Of a DNA stretch of 6,149 nucleotides, positions 1-5,800 are shown one piece after another; the stretch's first letter is position 1; the number at the start of each line of letters is the position of its first letter. The notes beneath the pieces were generated by a model. That model had not been told where the DNA came from and did not search any database. It worked only from the letters and a program-made list of their open reading frames with translations. The position numbers and the translations under genes are program-made. The DNA is from Thermodesulfobacteriota bacterium (GTDB taxonomy: Bacteria; Desulfobacterota; Syntrophobacteria; BM002): the NCBI GenBank assembly GCA_947259475.1, contig CAMYLW010000109.1, forward strand, positions 1-6,149, given 5' to 3'.

Positions 1-12
1 ATTACGTTCTTT

Positions 13-60
13 CATTTTAGACATTTTAGGCACTTTAGCTCACTTTAGTTCATTGGAGAC
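13..60. repeat. Degenerate CAYTTTAG short tandem array
   Basis: Five consecutive units of 9-10 bp start at 13, 22, 31, 41 and 51. The first four contain CATTTTAG or CACTTTAG followed by one or two variable bases; the fifth (CATTGGAG) is more divergent. There is no open frame across it and no hairpin. It is the first of three different short-period arrays in the leader of the operon. The periodicity is read directly; its origin and role are unknown. Confidence 0.6.
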
Positions 61-103
61 GGTGCCTCTGTGGTGAATCTTCAAGCAGGCCTCCTTGGGC
101 CGC

Positions 104-109
104 TATAAT
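104..109 (+). promoter_or_regulatory. Possible -10 box (TATAAT)
   Basis: A perfect TATAAT lies about 147 bp upstream of the first gene's start codon. No good -35 hexamer is present at 16-18 bp: the best is TTCAAG at 80-85, matching three of six bases. Transcription from here would give a leader of about 140 nt containing the 7-bp and 8-bp arrays. In an AT-rich stretch a lone TATAAT can arise by chance, so this is weak. Confidence 0.25.
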
Positions 110-117
110 AAGGAGTA
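108..117 (+). repeat. Upstream copy of the RBS 10-mer ATAAGGAGTA
   Basis: ATAAGGAGTA at 108-117 is identical to 240-249, where it forms the ribosome binding site of the first gene. No start codon follows this upstream copy within RBS distance, so it is not a working translation signal here. The two copies bracket 122 bp of array-like sequence. They could be an old duplication made when that material arrived, or coincidence. Confidence 0.45.
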
Positions 118-130
118 AAGTAAATAGTCG

Positions 131-165
131 TTTTCGATATTCGGATTTCGGCTTGGGGATTTCGA
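131..165. repeat. Heptameric ATTTCGG-type array
   Basis: Five in-phase 7-bp units begin at 131, 138, 145, 152 and 159; the clearest are TATTCGG and ATTTCGG. The exact 13-mer ATTCGGATTTCGG at 139-151 recurs at 5708-5720 downstream of the operon. The reverse complement shares the 12-mer CGAATATCGAAA with 5609-5620. It therefore belongs to the same repeat family as the palindromic element at 5597-5727. Confidence 0.65.
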
Positions 166-179
166 ATTGCAGCAAAGTC

Positions 180-211
180 CCTAATTTCCTAAATCCCTGC
201 ATTCCTAAATT
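180..211. repeat. 8-bp degenerate array, consensus CCTAAATY
   Basis: Four contiguous 8-bp units start at 180, 188, 196 and 204. Three begin CCTAA and the third CCTGC. The array ends about 30 bp before the ribosome binding site of the first gene, so it would lie in the mRNA leader if the -10 box at 104 is real. Its period differs from the 7-bp array immediately upstream. Confidence 0.6.
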
Positions 212-241
212 GATTTCGGACTTATCAGTTAATGATTGGAT

Positions 242-247
242 AAGGAG
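242..247 (+). promoter_or_regulatory. Ribosome binding site of the amidotransferase gene
   Basis: AAGGAG with 8 nt to the ATG at 256. It fixes the start and places cysteine as residue 2, as required for a class II amidotransferase. Confidence 0.85.
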
Positions 248-255
248 TATACTTT

Positions 256-1386
256 ATGTGTCGTATGTTTGCAGTTACCAGTGAGGAACCTCAGTCTCCC
301 ATGATGGCCATCCAAGCACTGGATGTGATGAGAGAGGGACACGATGGTTCCGGGGTCGGGCTCTTCTTCAGCGATCTTGGGGGGCCTTTTGAAGAATTGG
401 ACGGTGCTCCGATTCTTTCAGGCATTTTTAGCACTGAAGGGCTGAAGCGGCTGGACCGCTTCATGATGGATGTCGGTTTCATGACCAAGTACAAGACTTC
501 CATCAAGATTCCCAAACAGCCACCTCCAGGAGTTCCCAAACGGGACATCTACCTTGTCCGGGCCTATGAGTACCCAGAGGACTGGGAAGGGCTGAGCGAG
601 AGCGACCTACAATATAGGTTATTGATGATTCGGCTTCAGCTCCGGAGGATGGGCGAAGAGGCTGAGGACATGATTGTTTACAGCTTCTGGCCGGATGTGA
701 TCATGATCAAAGAGATTGGTGATCCCATGACTGTGGCGGAGTATCTACAGCTGGATCGCAAGGAACTTCAGGCCAGGGTGATGTTGGCTCAGGGGCGGCA
801 AAACACGAACTATGCCATAAATCTCTATGCCTGCCATCCCTTTTTCATCCAAGGTGTTGCCACCATGACCAATGGCGAGAACACCGCCTTTATCCCTATT
901 CGGGAGTTTCTTACTTCCAGAGGATTTCCGGGATACATGGGTTATCAATCCGACTCTGAGGTATTTACCCACATCCTGCACTTCACCCATTACCGGTTGG
1001 GGCTGGGAATCGAAATGTACAAGCATGTGATCACCCCTCTTCAGGATTTGGACCTGGTCCACCACCCCAACGGTGATTGCCTAAAGCAAATCAAACACAC
1101 ATGTAGAAGGATGATAATAGACGGCCCCAACTGTGTGATGGGGAGCCTCCCGGACAAGACATTGTTCATAGTGCAGGACCGCAAAAAACTACGACCGGGT
1201 GTGGTGGGGGGCAGACCAGGTCTCTACGCCATCTCATCGGAGATGTGTGGCTTGGACGCAGCAATTCCCGATCGAGATAAAAGCAAGGACTTTCAACCAA
1301 TGCATTTAGATACTGCGATAATTCGCCCTGATCGTCAGGAGGTTGAGATATGTCGACAAACGGATCCATTACTCCTTCCACACTAA
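256..1386 (+). CDS. Glutamate synthase domain 1: class II (Ntn) glutamine amidotransferase subunit
   Basis: This 376-residue protein is the glutaminase part of a split glutamate synthase. It would hydrolyse glutamine and deliver ammonia to the synthase encoded next. The chain begins Met-Cys; removal of Met would expose Cys2, the Ntn-hydrolase nucleophile. Other family signatures are GHDGSG (28-33, the RGxxSxG-like loop), GRQNTN (180-185, the substrate-binding Arg region), CHPF (193-196), TNGEN (205-209, the oxyanion Asn-Gly of the usual HNGEIN) and SDSEVF (232-237). The catalytic residues look complete. No signal peptide or membrane segment is visible, so it should be cytoplasmic. Its length fits a stand-alone domain 1 rather than the alpha chain of about 1500 residues. 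A start inside the frame would lose Cys2, and an AAGGAG lies 8 nt upstream. The last 37 bp overlap the next gene. A GlxB/MgsA-like subunit of an N-methylglutamate synthase is a less likely alternative. Confidence 0.9.
   Translation: MCRMFAVTSEEPQSPMMAIQALDVMREGHDGSGVGLFFSDLGGPFEELDGAPILSGIFSTEGLKRLDRFMMDVGFMTKYKTSIKIPKQPPPGVPKRDIYLVRAYEYPEDWEGLSESDLQYRLLMIRLQLRRMGEEAEDMIVYSFWPDVIMIKEIGDPMTVAEYLQLDRKELQARVMLAQGRQNTNYAINLYACHPFFIQGVATMTNGENTAFIPIREFLTSRGFPGYMGYQSDSEVFTHILHFTHYRLGLGIEMYKHVITPLQDLDLVHHPNGDCLKQIKHTCRRMIIDGPNCVMGSLPDKTLFIVQDRKKLRPGVVGGRPGLYAISSEMCGLDAAIPDRDKSKDFQPMHLDTAIIRPDRQEVEICRQTDPLLLPH
1337..1342 (+). promoter_or_regulatory. Ribosome binding site of the synthase gene, inside the preceding gene
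   Basis: AGGAGG, a full-strength site, lies 7 nt before the ATG at 1350 and within the coding sequence of the amidotransferase. It decides the start of the second gene and so establishes the 37-bp overlap. This arrangement suggests translational coupling of the two subunits. Confidence 0.85.
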
Positions 1387-2984
1387 GTCCCAAGGACCTG
1401 CCATGGCAGATTTTTTGGCAGAGGGACAAGTGTTCCCTGTGCGGCAACTGCACCGCGGTCTGTCCTGTTAATGCTATAGAACCAGCTGTCCATCGTCAGA
1501 GGTTGGTGCAGACCACCATGGGATTGGAAACTGAGCCTAGCAATGTTTACCAAGTGTACTATGGCGTCAGGCAGAAGACCGATCCGGCCTATGCCTGTAT
1601 TGGCTGCGGCATGTGCAGCATGGTCTGTCCCAACGACTGCATAATGCCGTACCGCAGCGATGAAGCTGACAAACTCAAGTACCACCTAGACCGAGGAGGT
1701 CAACCGCGCCGTCGAGGTGGCCGCAGAAATGTGGTGGGCGGCGTACTGGACCAGATAAAGTTTACCCGGATTTCCATGCTCACCGACCCTGCTCTAGACG
1801 CAGGGCGCCATGAATTCGAATTGCGCACGCTTCTGGGGCGAATCCTTCCCGCCGAGGAAAATCTGCGGCTGCAGAGAGAACAAGGGTGGATACCTCCTGT
1901 TCGAGAGATATACCCTTTAATGATCGGCTCAATGTCCTTCGGGGCACTTTCTCCCAACATGTGGGAAGGCTTGCAAATGGGGGTTGCCTATCTCAATGAA
2001 GAACTGGGAATGCCGGTTCGCATGTGCACGGGTGAAGGGGGATGCCCTCCGAGACTGTTGCGTTCCAGGTTTTTGAAATACACCATTTTGCAGATTGCCA
2101 GTGGGTACTTTGGCTGGGATGAGATTATCCATTCTTTGCCGGAAATGAAGGAAGACCCCTGTGCGATAGAAATTAAGTACGGTCAGGGGGCCAAGCCCGG
2201 CGATGGTGGTCTTTTAATGTGGTACAAGGTCAACAATCTCATCGCGGCCATCAGGGGTGTTCCTCCTGGGATAAGTCTCCCCAGTCCACCCACGCATCAG
2301 ACCAAGTATTCAATCGAAGAATCCGTGGCCAAGATGATCCAGTCCATGTACATGGCCTGGGGATTCCGGGTGCCGGTCTACCCCAAGATTTCCGGCACCT
2401 CTACCGCTTTGGCAGTACTCAATAACTTGACCCGGAACCCCTATGCGGCTGGCCTGTGCATTGATGGTGAGGATGGTGGTACCGGAGCGGCCTACAACGT
2501 TTCCATGAATCACATGGGATACCCCATAGCCAGCAATATTCGCGATTGTTACCTAAACCTGGTCAAGGTGGGAATGCAGAACGAGATTCCTCTGATTGCT
2601 GCTGGAGGTGTTGGCAAGCAGGGCAATTTGGCAGCCAATGCTGCTGCACTCATAATGCTGGGAGCAAGTGTTGTTCAGATTGGCAAATATATTATGCAGG
2701 CAGCTGCCGGCTGTCTGGGCTCAGAAACAGACCGCTGCAATGTGTGTAACATTGGCCTTTGCCCCAAGGGCATCACCTCCCAGGACCCACGCCTCTACAG
2801 CCGTCTGGATCCTGAACTGGTGGCAGAGCGGGTGGTGGATGTGTTTCTATCTTTCGACACCGAACTGAGGAAGATTCTGGCACCCTTGGGCCGTTCCACC
2901 TCTCTGCCCATCGGTATGTCCGATGCCATTGGCATCAACGATAAAGCCGCAGCCGAGAGGTTGGATATAAGCTTTGTAGTGTAA
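1350..2984 (+). CDS. gltB: Glutamate synthase domain 2: FMN-binding synthase with N-terminal dicluster ferredoxin
   Basis: This 544-residue protein is the catalytic core that converts 2-oxoglutarate and ammonia to glutamate on FMN. Residues about 20-105 form a ferredoxin module with two CxxCxxCxxxCP motifs (C28/31/34/38 and C83/86/89/93). From about 185 onward the FMN barrel shows GSMSFGALS (193-201), TGEGG (227-231), QGAKPGDGG (279-287), the SPPTH loop (312-316), DGEDGGTGAA (372-381) and an AAGG turn (417-420). C466 and C471, with C463 or C455, match the [3Fe-4S] site, followed by CPKGI. This is the archaeal-type arrangement: the amidotransferase and central domains of the large bacterial alpha chain are absent and a ferredoxin sits in front. 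The loop GGVGKQGNL (419-427) departs from the family's GGxRxGxD, and the usual HDGGTGAS reads EDGGTGAA. The AGGAGG at 1337 fixes the start. Glutamate synthase is the best call; a related GlxD/MgsC N-methylglutamate synthase cannot be excluded. Confidence 0.9.
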   Translation: MSTNGSITPSTLSPKDLPWQIFWQRDKCSLCGNCTAVCPVNAIEPAVHRQRLVQTTMGLETEPSNVYQVYYGVRQKTDPAYACIGCGMCSMVCPNDCIMPYRSDEADKLKYHLDRGGQPRRRGGRRNVVGGVLDQIKFTRISMLTDPALDAGRHEFELRTLLGRILPAEENLRLQREQGWIPPVREIYPLMIGSMSFGALSPNMWEGLQMGVAYLNEELGMPVRMCTGEGGCPPRLLRSRFLKYTILQIASGYFGWDEIIHSLPEMKEDPCAIEIKYGQGAKPGDGGLLMWYKVNNLIAAIRGVPPGISLPSPPTHQTKYSIEESVAKMIQSMYMAWGFRVPVYPKISGTSTALAVLNNLTRNPYAAGLCIDGEDGGTGAAYNVSMNHMGYPIASNIRDCYLNLVKVGMQNEIPLIAAGGVGKQGNLAANAAALIMLGASVVQIGKYIMQAAAGCLGSETDRCNVCNIGLCPKGITSQDPRLYSRLDPELVAERVVDVFLSFDTELRKILAPLGRSTSLPIGMSDAIGINDKAAAERLDISFVV

Positions 2985-3015
2985 CCCAGATTGAAGCATA
3001 GAGCATAGGGCTCGT

Positions 3016-3050
3016 GCAGTTGGAGGTTTGAGGTTAGAGGTTGGAGGCAA
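3016..3050. repeat. Heptameric GAGGTTN array
   Basis: Five contiguous 7-bp units start at 3016, 3023, 3030, 3037 and 3044. Three are GAGGTTT, GAGGTTA and GAGGTTG; the outer two are degenerate. The array lies between the second and third genes of the operon. Its last two units form the left arm of the inverted repeat at 3037-3087. Reverse-complement units (CTCCAAC) recur at 3078, 3122 and 5928-5941. Confidence 0.7.
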
Positions 3051-3087
3051 CAAATATTAAACCAAGAGATTTTTTGCCTCCAACCTC
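3037..3087. repeat. Perfect 14-bp inverted repeat between operon genes
   Basis: The left arm GAGGTTGGAGGCAA (3037-3050) is the exact reverse complement of 3074-3087, with a 23-nt spacer. As RNA it would form a strong 14-bp stem in the middle of the polycistronic message. The T-run at 3070-3075 is at the end of the loop, not after the stem, so this is not a standard + strand intrinsic terminator. It could be an mRNA-processing or stability element, or simply two oppositely oriented copies of the heptad repeat. Confidence 0.75.
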
Positions 3088-3133
3088 AAGCGAAGGTGAG
3101 CAAAGTCGAACCTGAGCGATCCTCCAACCTCAA
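3077..3133. repeat. Direct 13-mer repeat CCTCCAACCTCAA flanking a 31-bp insert
   Basis: CCTCCAACCTCAA occurs exactly at 3077-3089 and 3121-3133. Between them are 31 bp containing AGTCGAACCTGAGCG, which does not follow the heptad pattern. An 11-bp core (TCCAACCTCAA) recurs at 5900-5910. The arrangement could reflect insertion into, or recombination between, repeat units. Confidence 0.6.
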
Positions 3134-3140
3134 TCCTTGC

Positions 3141-3161
3141 TGACCCCTGACTCCTGTCTTT
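3141..3161. repeat. Heptameric TGACYCC array
   Basis: Three 7-bp units start at 3141 (TGACCCC), 3148 (TGACTCC) and 3155 (TGTCTTT), ending 7 bp before the GGAG of the third gene's ribosome binding site. Related units (TGTCTTC, TGTCCTC, TGGCTTC) form the longer array at 5801-5854. Confidence 0.5.
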
Positions 3162-3168
3162 TTGATTT

Positions 3169-3172
3169 GGAG
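3169..3172 (+). promoter_or_regulatory. Ribosome binding site of the fusion oxidoreductase gene
   Basis: GGAG with 8 nt to the ATG at 3181. This gene has its own site after a 196-bp gap and is not translationally coupled to the gene before it. Confidence 0.7.
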
Positions 3173-3180
3173 ATAAAACC

Positions 3181-5514
3181 ATGAACCCGAAAGAACAACC
3201 TTACTTAATCTCCGGCATGGAAAACGGCCATCGGATTGAGTCGCGCCTTTTGGAAGAACTCATCCAAGCGGCTGTTTCCGAAGGGCATCGCCACCTGGAG
3301 GTCGAAGCTTCCGGCCAGCACGGAATTGGTGGCCGTCTGTGGCGGGCGGGTGATGAGCCCTTACATATCAGAATCTTAGGCTCCACCGGCCAACGGACTG
3401 GTTCCATGGGTTTTCCCAACACTCGCATCGAAATTATGGGACCGGCCTCTGATGATGTGGGATGGCTTAATGCGGGAGCGGAAATCACTGTCCACGGTAA
3501 CGCCACCAATGGAATCGCCAACGCCATGGCCCAGGGAAAGGTCTATGTCGCCGGTAACATAGGCTCCCGGGGCATGACTATGACCAAATACAACCCACGG
3601 TTTGAACCGCCGGAACTCTGGGTTTTGGGCTCGGTTGGTGATTATTTCGCCGAGTTTATGGCTGGTGGTATCGCGGTGATCTGCGGTCATGAATCGCAGA
3701 GCCCCGACAATGTTTTGGGATATCGTCCCTGTGTTGGCATGGTAGGGGGTAAGATCTTTTTCCGCGGCCCACATGGAGGATTCAGCCAGAACGATGCCAA
3801 GCTGAAGCCCATAACCGATGCGGATTGGGTTTGGCTAACGGAAAACCTCCGGCTGTTTTTGGAAAGAGTCGATAGAACCCCTCTTTATGATGAGCTTGCA
3901 GAGCGAGATCAGTGGCAAATGCTGGAGGCCAGGACTCCTTTTGAGAGGGGTGCTAGAGCTAGGCGCTCCATGAGCGATTTCTGCCAGGACGTGTGGGATA
4001 AGGAACTGGGATTAGGCGGACTCATAGGTGATCTTACAGATCTCGACCGCAGTCCAATTCCGCTAATCACCACCGGAGTGCTCAGACGTTTTGTCCCCGT
4101 ATGGGAAAACCAGGAATATCTGCCTCCATGTGAAGCCAGCTGTCCCACCGGCATCCCGGTGCAAGAACGTTGGAGTCTGATCCGTGAGGGCAGGGTGGAT
4201 GAGGCTGTGGATCTGGCCCTTACCTATACACCTTTTCCTGCCACAGTTTGTGGCTATCTCTGCCCTAACCTTTGCATGCAGGGCTGCACCCGCCAGTGGG
4301 CAGGTATGACCCCGGTGGATGTAGGCTCACTGGGCAGAGCAAGTATTGAGGCCACCCTTCCTGAACTGCCGCCCCTGTCAGGGCATCGGATCGCGGTTAT
4401 CGGTGGTGGCCCAGGTGGAATGTCCGTGGCTTGGCAATTACGGCAGCAAGGTCATGAGGCGGTCCTTTATGATCTGGAGAAAAAACTAGGCGGGAAGATA
4501 AGCTCACTTGTCCCCAGGAGTCGCATTCCTGATGAGATCATTAACGCTGAACTGGAACGAGTCCGTGAGGCTCTTCCCCACATACATCTACAGCAGAAGT
4601 TTGGAATAGAGGAGGTCGAGCAGCTGAAGGAGGACTATGACTTCGTGATTATAGCCGTGGGGGCACAGAAACCACGAATTCTTCCCGTTCCAGGGAAAGA
4701 GAGGATGATTCCGGCTCTACAATTTCTTAAGGATAGTAAGGCTGATAAGGCCGAAGTAGGGAAGACGGTGGTGATAATCGGGGCAGGTAATGTGGGTTGC
4801 GATGCAGCCACCGAGGCTCACCGGTTAGGAGCAGAGGACATCACCCTGATTGACATCCAGACGCCGCTCTCATTCGGGGCCGAGCGAGAGGCAGCAGAGG
4901 AGATTGGCGCCAAGTTTCGCTGGCCTTGTTTCACCAAACAGATAACCAAAGAGGGGGTGGAACTAACCACCGATGAAGTCATCCCAGCGGACACTGTTAT
5001 CATTTCCATCGGCGATCAGCCTGACCTGGATTTTCTGCCCGATACGGTCAAGACCTCGCAAGGTTTCATAGAGGTAAATGACATCTATCAGACCACGGAT
5101 CCCCAGATATTTGCCCTTGGAGATGCTGTGAAACTGGGGCTTCTCACCGATGCCGTTGGGGCAGGTCGTCAGGCTGCCCAGGCCATAAACGACATTCTGG
5201 CGGGGAAACGTCCCCGGGGTGACACCCATCAGATCATTGATCGCTCCCGAATCAAGTTGGAATACTTCGATCCACGTTTGCAGAGCTTCGAGTCCATTGA
5301 ACAATGCTCCACTGAGTGTTCGTCTTGCGGCTCATGCCGCGATTGCGGGATTTGCATTACCATATGTCCCCAAGGGGCTATCTCCAAGCAAGAGGAAGGG
5401 GAAAACGGCCTGGAAATGGTGGTTGATGCCGATTTGTGCATTGGCTGCGGTTTCTGCGCCGGAGCCTGTCCCTGCGGCATCTGGAATCTGGTGGAGAATG
5501 ATCCCCTGGGCTGA
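3181..5514 (+). CDS. gltD: Fusion: glutamate synthase GXGXG domain 3 + GltD-like FAD oxidoreductase + dicluster ferredoxin
   Basis: This 777-residue protein joins three modules. Residues about 20-230 are a glycine-rich GXGXG right-handed beta-helix (for example TGSMGFPN 73-80 and AGNIGSRGM 124-132), normally the C terminus of the GOGAT alpha chain. Residues about 300-680 are the small-subunit reductase. Cysteines 317/321 and 357/361/365/369 belong to its N-terminal Fe-S region, GGGPGG (408-413) binds FAD, GAGNVG (534-539) binds a pyridine nucleotide, and ALGDAV (645-650) closes the FAD site. Residues about 709-765 are a ferredoxin with CxxCxxCxxxCP at C719/722/725/729 and C753/756/759/763; C709, C713 and C716 precede it. 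The second Rossmann fold reads LIDIQTPL (556-563) where NADPH-dependent GltD proteins carry an Arg pair, so nucleotide preference may differ. It would feed electrons to the FMN synthase encoded upstream. GGAG lies 8 nt before the start. Cytoplasmic; no frameshift seen. Confidence 0.88.
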   Translation: MNPKEQPYLISGMENGHRIESRLLEELIQAAVSEGHRHLEVEASGQHGIGGRLWRAGDEPLHIRILGSTGQRTGSMGFPNTRIEIMGPASDDVGWLNAGAEITVHGNATNGIANAMAQGKVYVAGNIGSRGMTMTKYNPRFEPPELWVLGSVGDYFAEFMAGGIAVICGHESQSPDNVLGYRPCVGMVGGKIFFRGPHGGFSQNDAKLKPITDADWVWLTENLRLFLERVDRTPLYDELAERDQWQMLEARTPFERGARARRSMSDFCQDVWDKELGLGGLIGDLTDLDRSPIPLITTGVLRRFVPVWENQEYLPPCEASCPTGIPVQERWSLIREGRVDEAVDLALTYTPFPATVCGYLCPNLCMQGCTRQWAGMTPVDVGSLGRASIEATLPELPPLSGHRIAVIGGGPGGMSVAWQLRQQGHEAVLYDLEKKLGGKISSLVPRSRIPDEIINAELERVREALPHIHLQQKFGIEEVEQLKEDYDFVIIAVGAQKPRILPVPGKERMIPALQFLKDSKADKAEVGKTVVIIGAGNVGCDAATEAHRLGAEDITLIDIQTPLSFGAEREAAEEIGAKFRWPCFTKQITKEGVELTTDEVIPADTVIISIGDQPDLDFLPDTVKTSQGFIEVNDIYQTTDPQIFALGDAVKLGLLTDAVGAGRQAAQAINDILAGKRPRGDTHQIIDRSRIKLEYFDPRLQSFESIEQCSTECSSCGSCRDCGICITICPQGAISKQEEGENGLEMVVDADLCIGCGFCAGACPCGIWNLVENDPLG

Positions 5515-5596
5515 TCTCTTCGGGGCCGTTCTCACTTGATTCTCAATGGCGGTTGAGGCGCCTATAAGGTGTTGTGAGTTTCAAGGAGGAGATCAG

Positions 5597-5727
5597 AAAT
5601 TCGAAATTCGAATATCGAAATCCGAAACAAATTCGAATTGCCAAAATCCAAATGACCGAAACACTAAACAGGTCTTTTTTGACTAGTCGCGTTTTGAACT
5701 TTTGATCATTCGGATTTCGGATTTACT
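5597..5727. repeat. Imperfect palindromic element built of AAATTCG/ATTTCGG heptads
   Basis: The left side has four in-phase 7-bp units at 5597, 5604, 5611 and 5618 (AAATTCG twice, then AATATCG and AAATCCG). The right side has inverted counterparts at 5707, 5714 and 5721 (ATTTCGG type). The reverse complement of the right arm aligns imperfectly with 5622-5660, so the whole could fold as a long bulged hairpin. It shares an exact 13-mer and an inverted 12-mer with the array at 131-165. The style suggests a dispersed genomic repeat family, which one window cannot prove. Confidence 0.6.
5654..5680 (+). terminator. Weak candidate intrinsic terminator
   Basis: GACC (5654-5657) can pair with GGTC (5671-5674), directly followed by six T. 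After one mismatch, the A-rich bases before GACC can pair with the T run. The loop is 13 nt and the stem short, so stability is doubtful. It is the only stem-plus-T-tract I find after the operon, about 140 bp past the stop, and it lies inside the palindromic repeat element. Confidence 0.25.
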
Positions 5728-5767
5728 CTGTAAGAATGTAAGTAGTGCTTAGTGATAATGCTTTGTT

Positions 5768-5800
5768 GTCGGATGAACCTGCTTTGCAGAACCATCCGAC
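5768..5800. repeat. 33-bp hairpin GTCGGATG...CATCCGAC
   Basis: GTCGGATG (5768-5775) pairs perfectly with CATCCGAC (5793-5800). Inside, CTGC (5779-5782) pairs with GCAG (5786-5789) around a TTT loop, separated from the outer stem by AAC on both sides. The compact two-level stem resembles REP/BIME-type extragenic palindromes. No T-tract follows, so it is not a standard terminator. Confidence 0.65.

Noticed and set aside
131..211. CRISPR array or riboswitch in the leader
   Set aside because: Units are only 7-8 bp with no spacers, and no conserved riboswitch core or convincing paired stems are visible.
3037..3087. Inverted repeat with a T-run considered as an intrinsic terminator
   Set aside because: The T-run precedes the right arm instead of following it, and no A-run lies at the position needed for termination on the opposite strand. 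The next gene continues the same pathway.
3376..3774. 132-residue antisense open frame inside the fusion gene
   Set aside because: It lies wholly within the GXGXG domain coding sequence, resembles no family I know, and has no RBS. It is a shadow of the real gene.
5494..5534. Imperfect inverted repeat across the stop codon of the fusion gene (GAGAA...TTCTC)
   Set aside because: Mismatched arms, a long loop and no T-tract; it also begins within coding sequence.
5219..5539. 106-residue + strand frame overlapping the 3' end of the fusion gene
   Set aside because: It reads the ferredoxin region out of frame. The in-frame product has eight correctly spaced cluster cysteines, which settles the frame.
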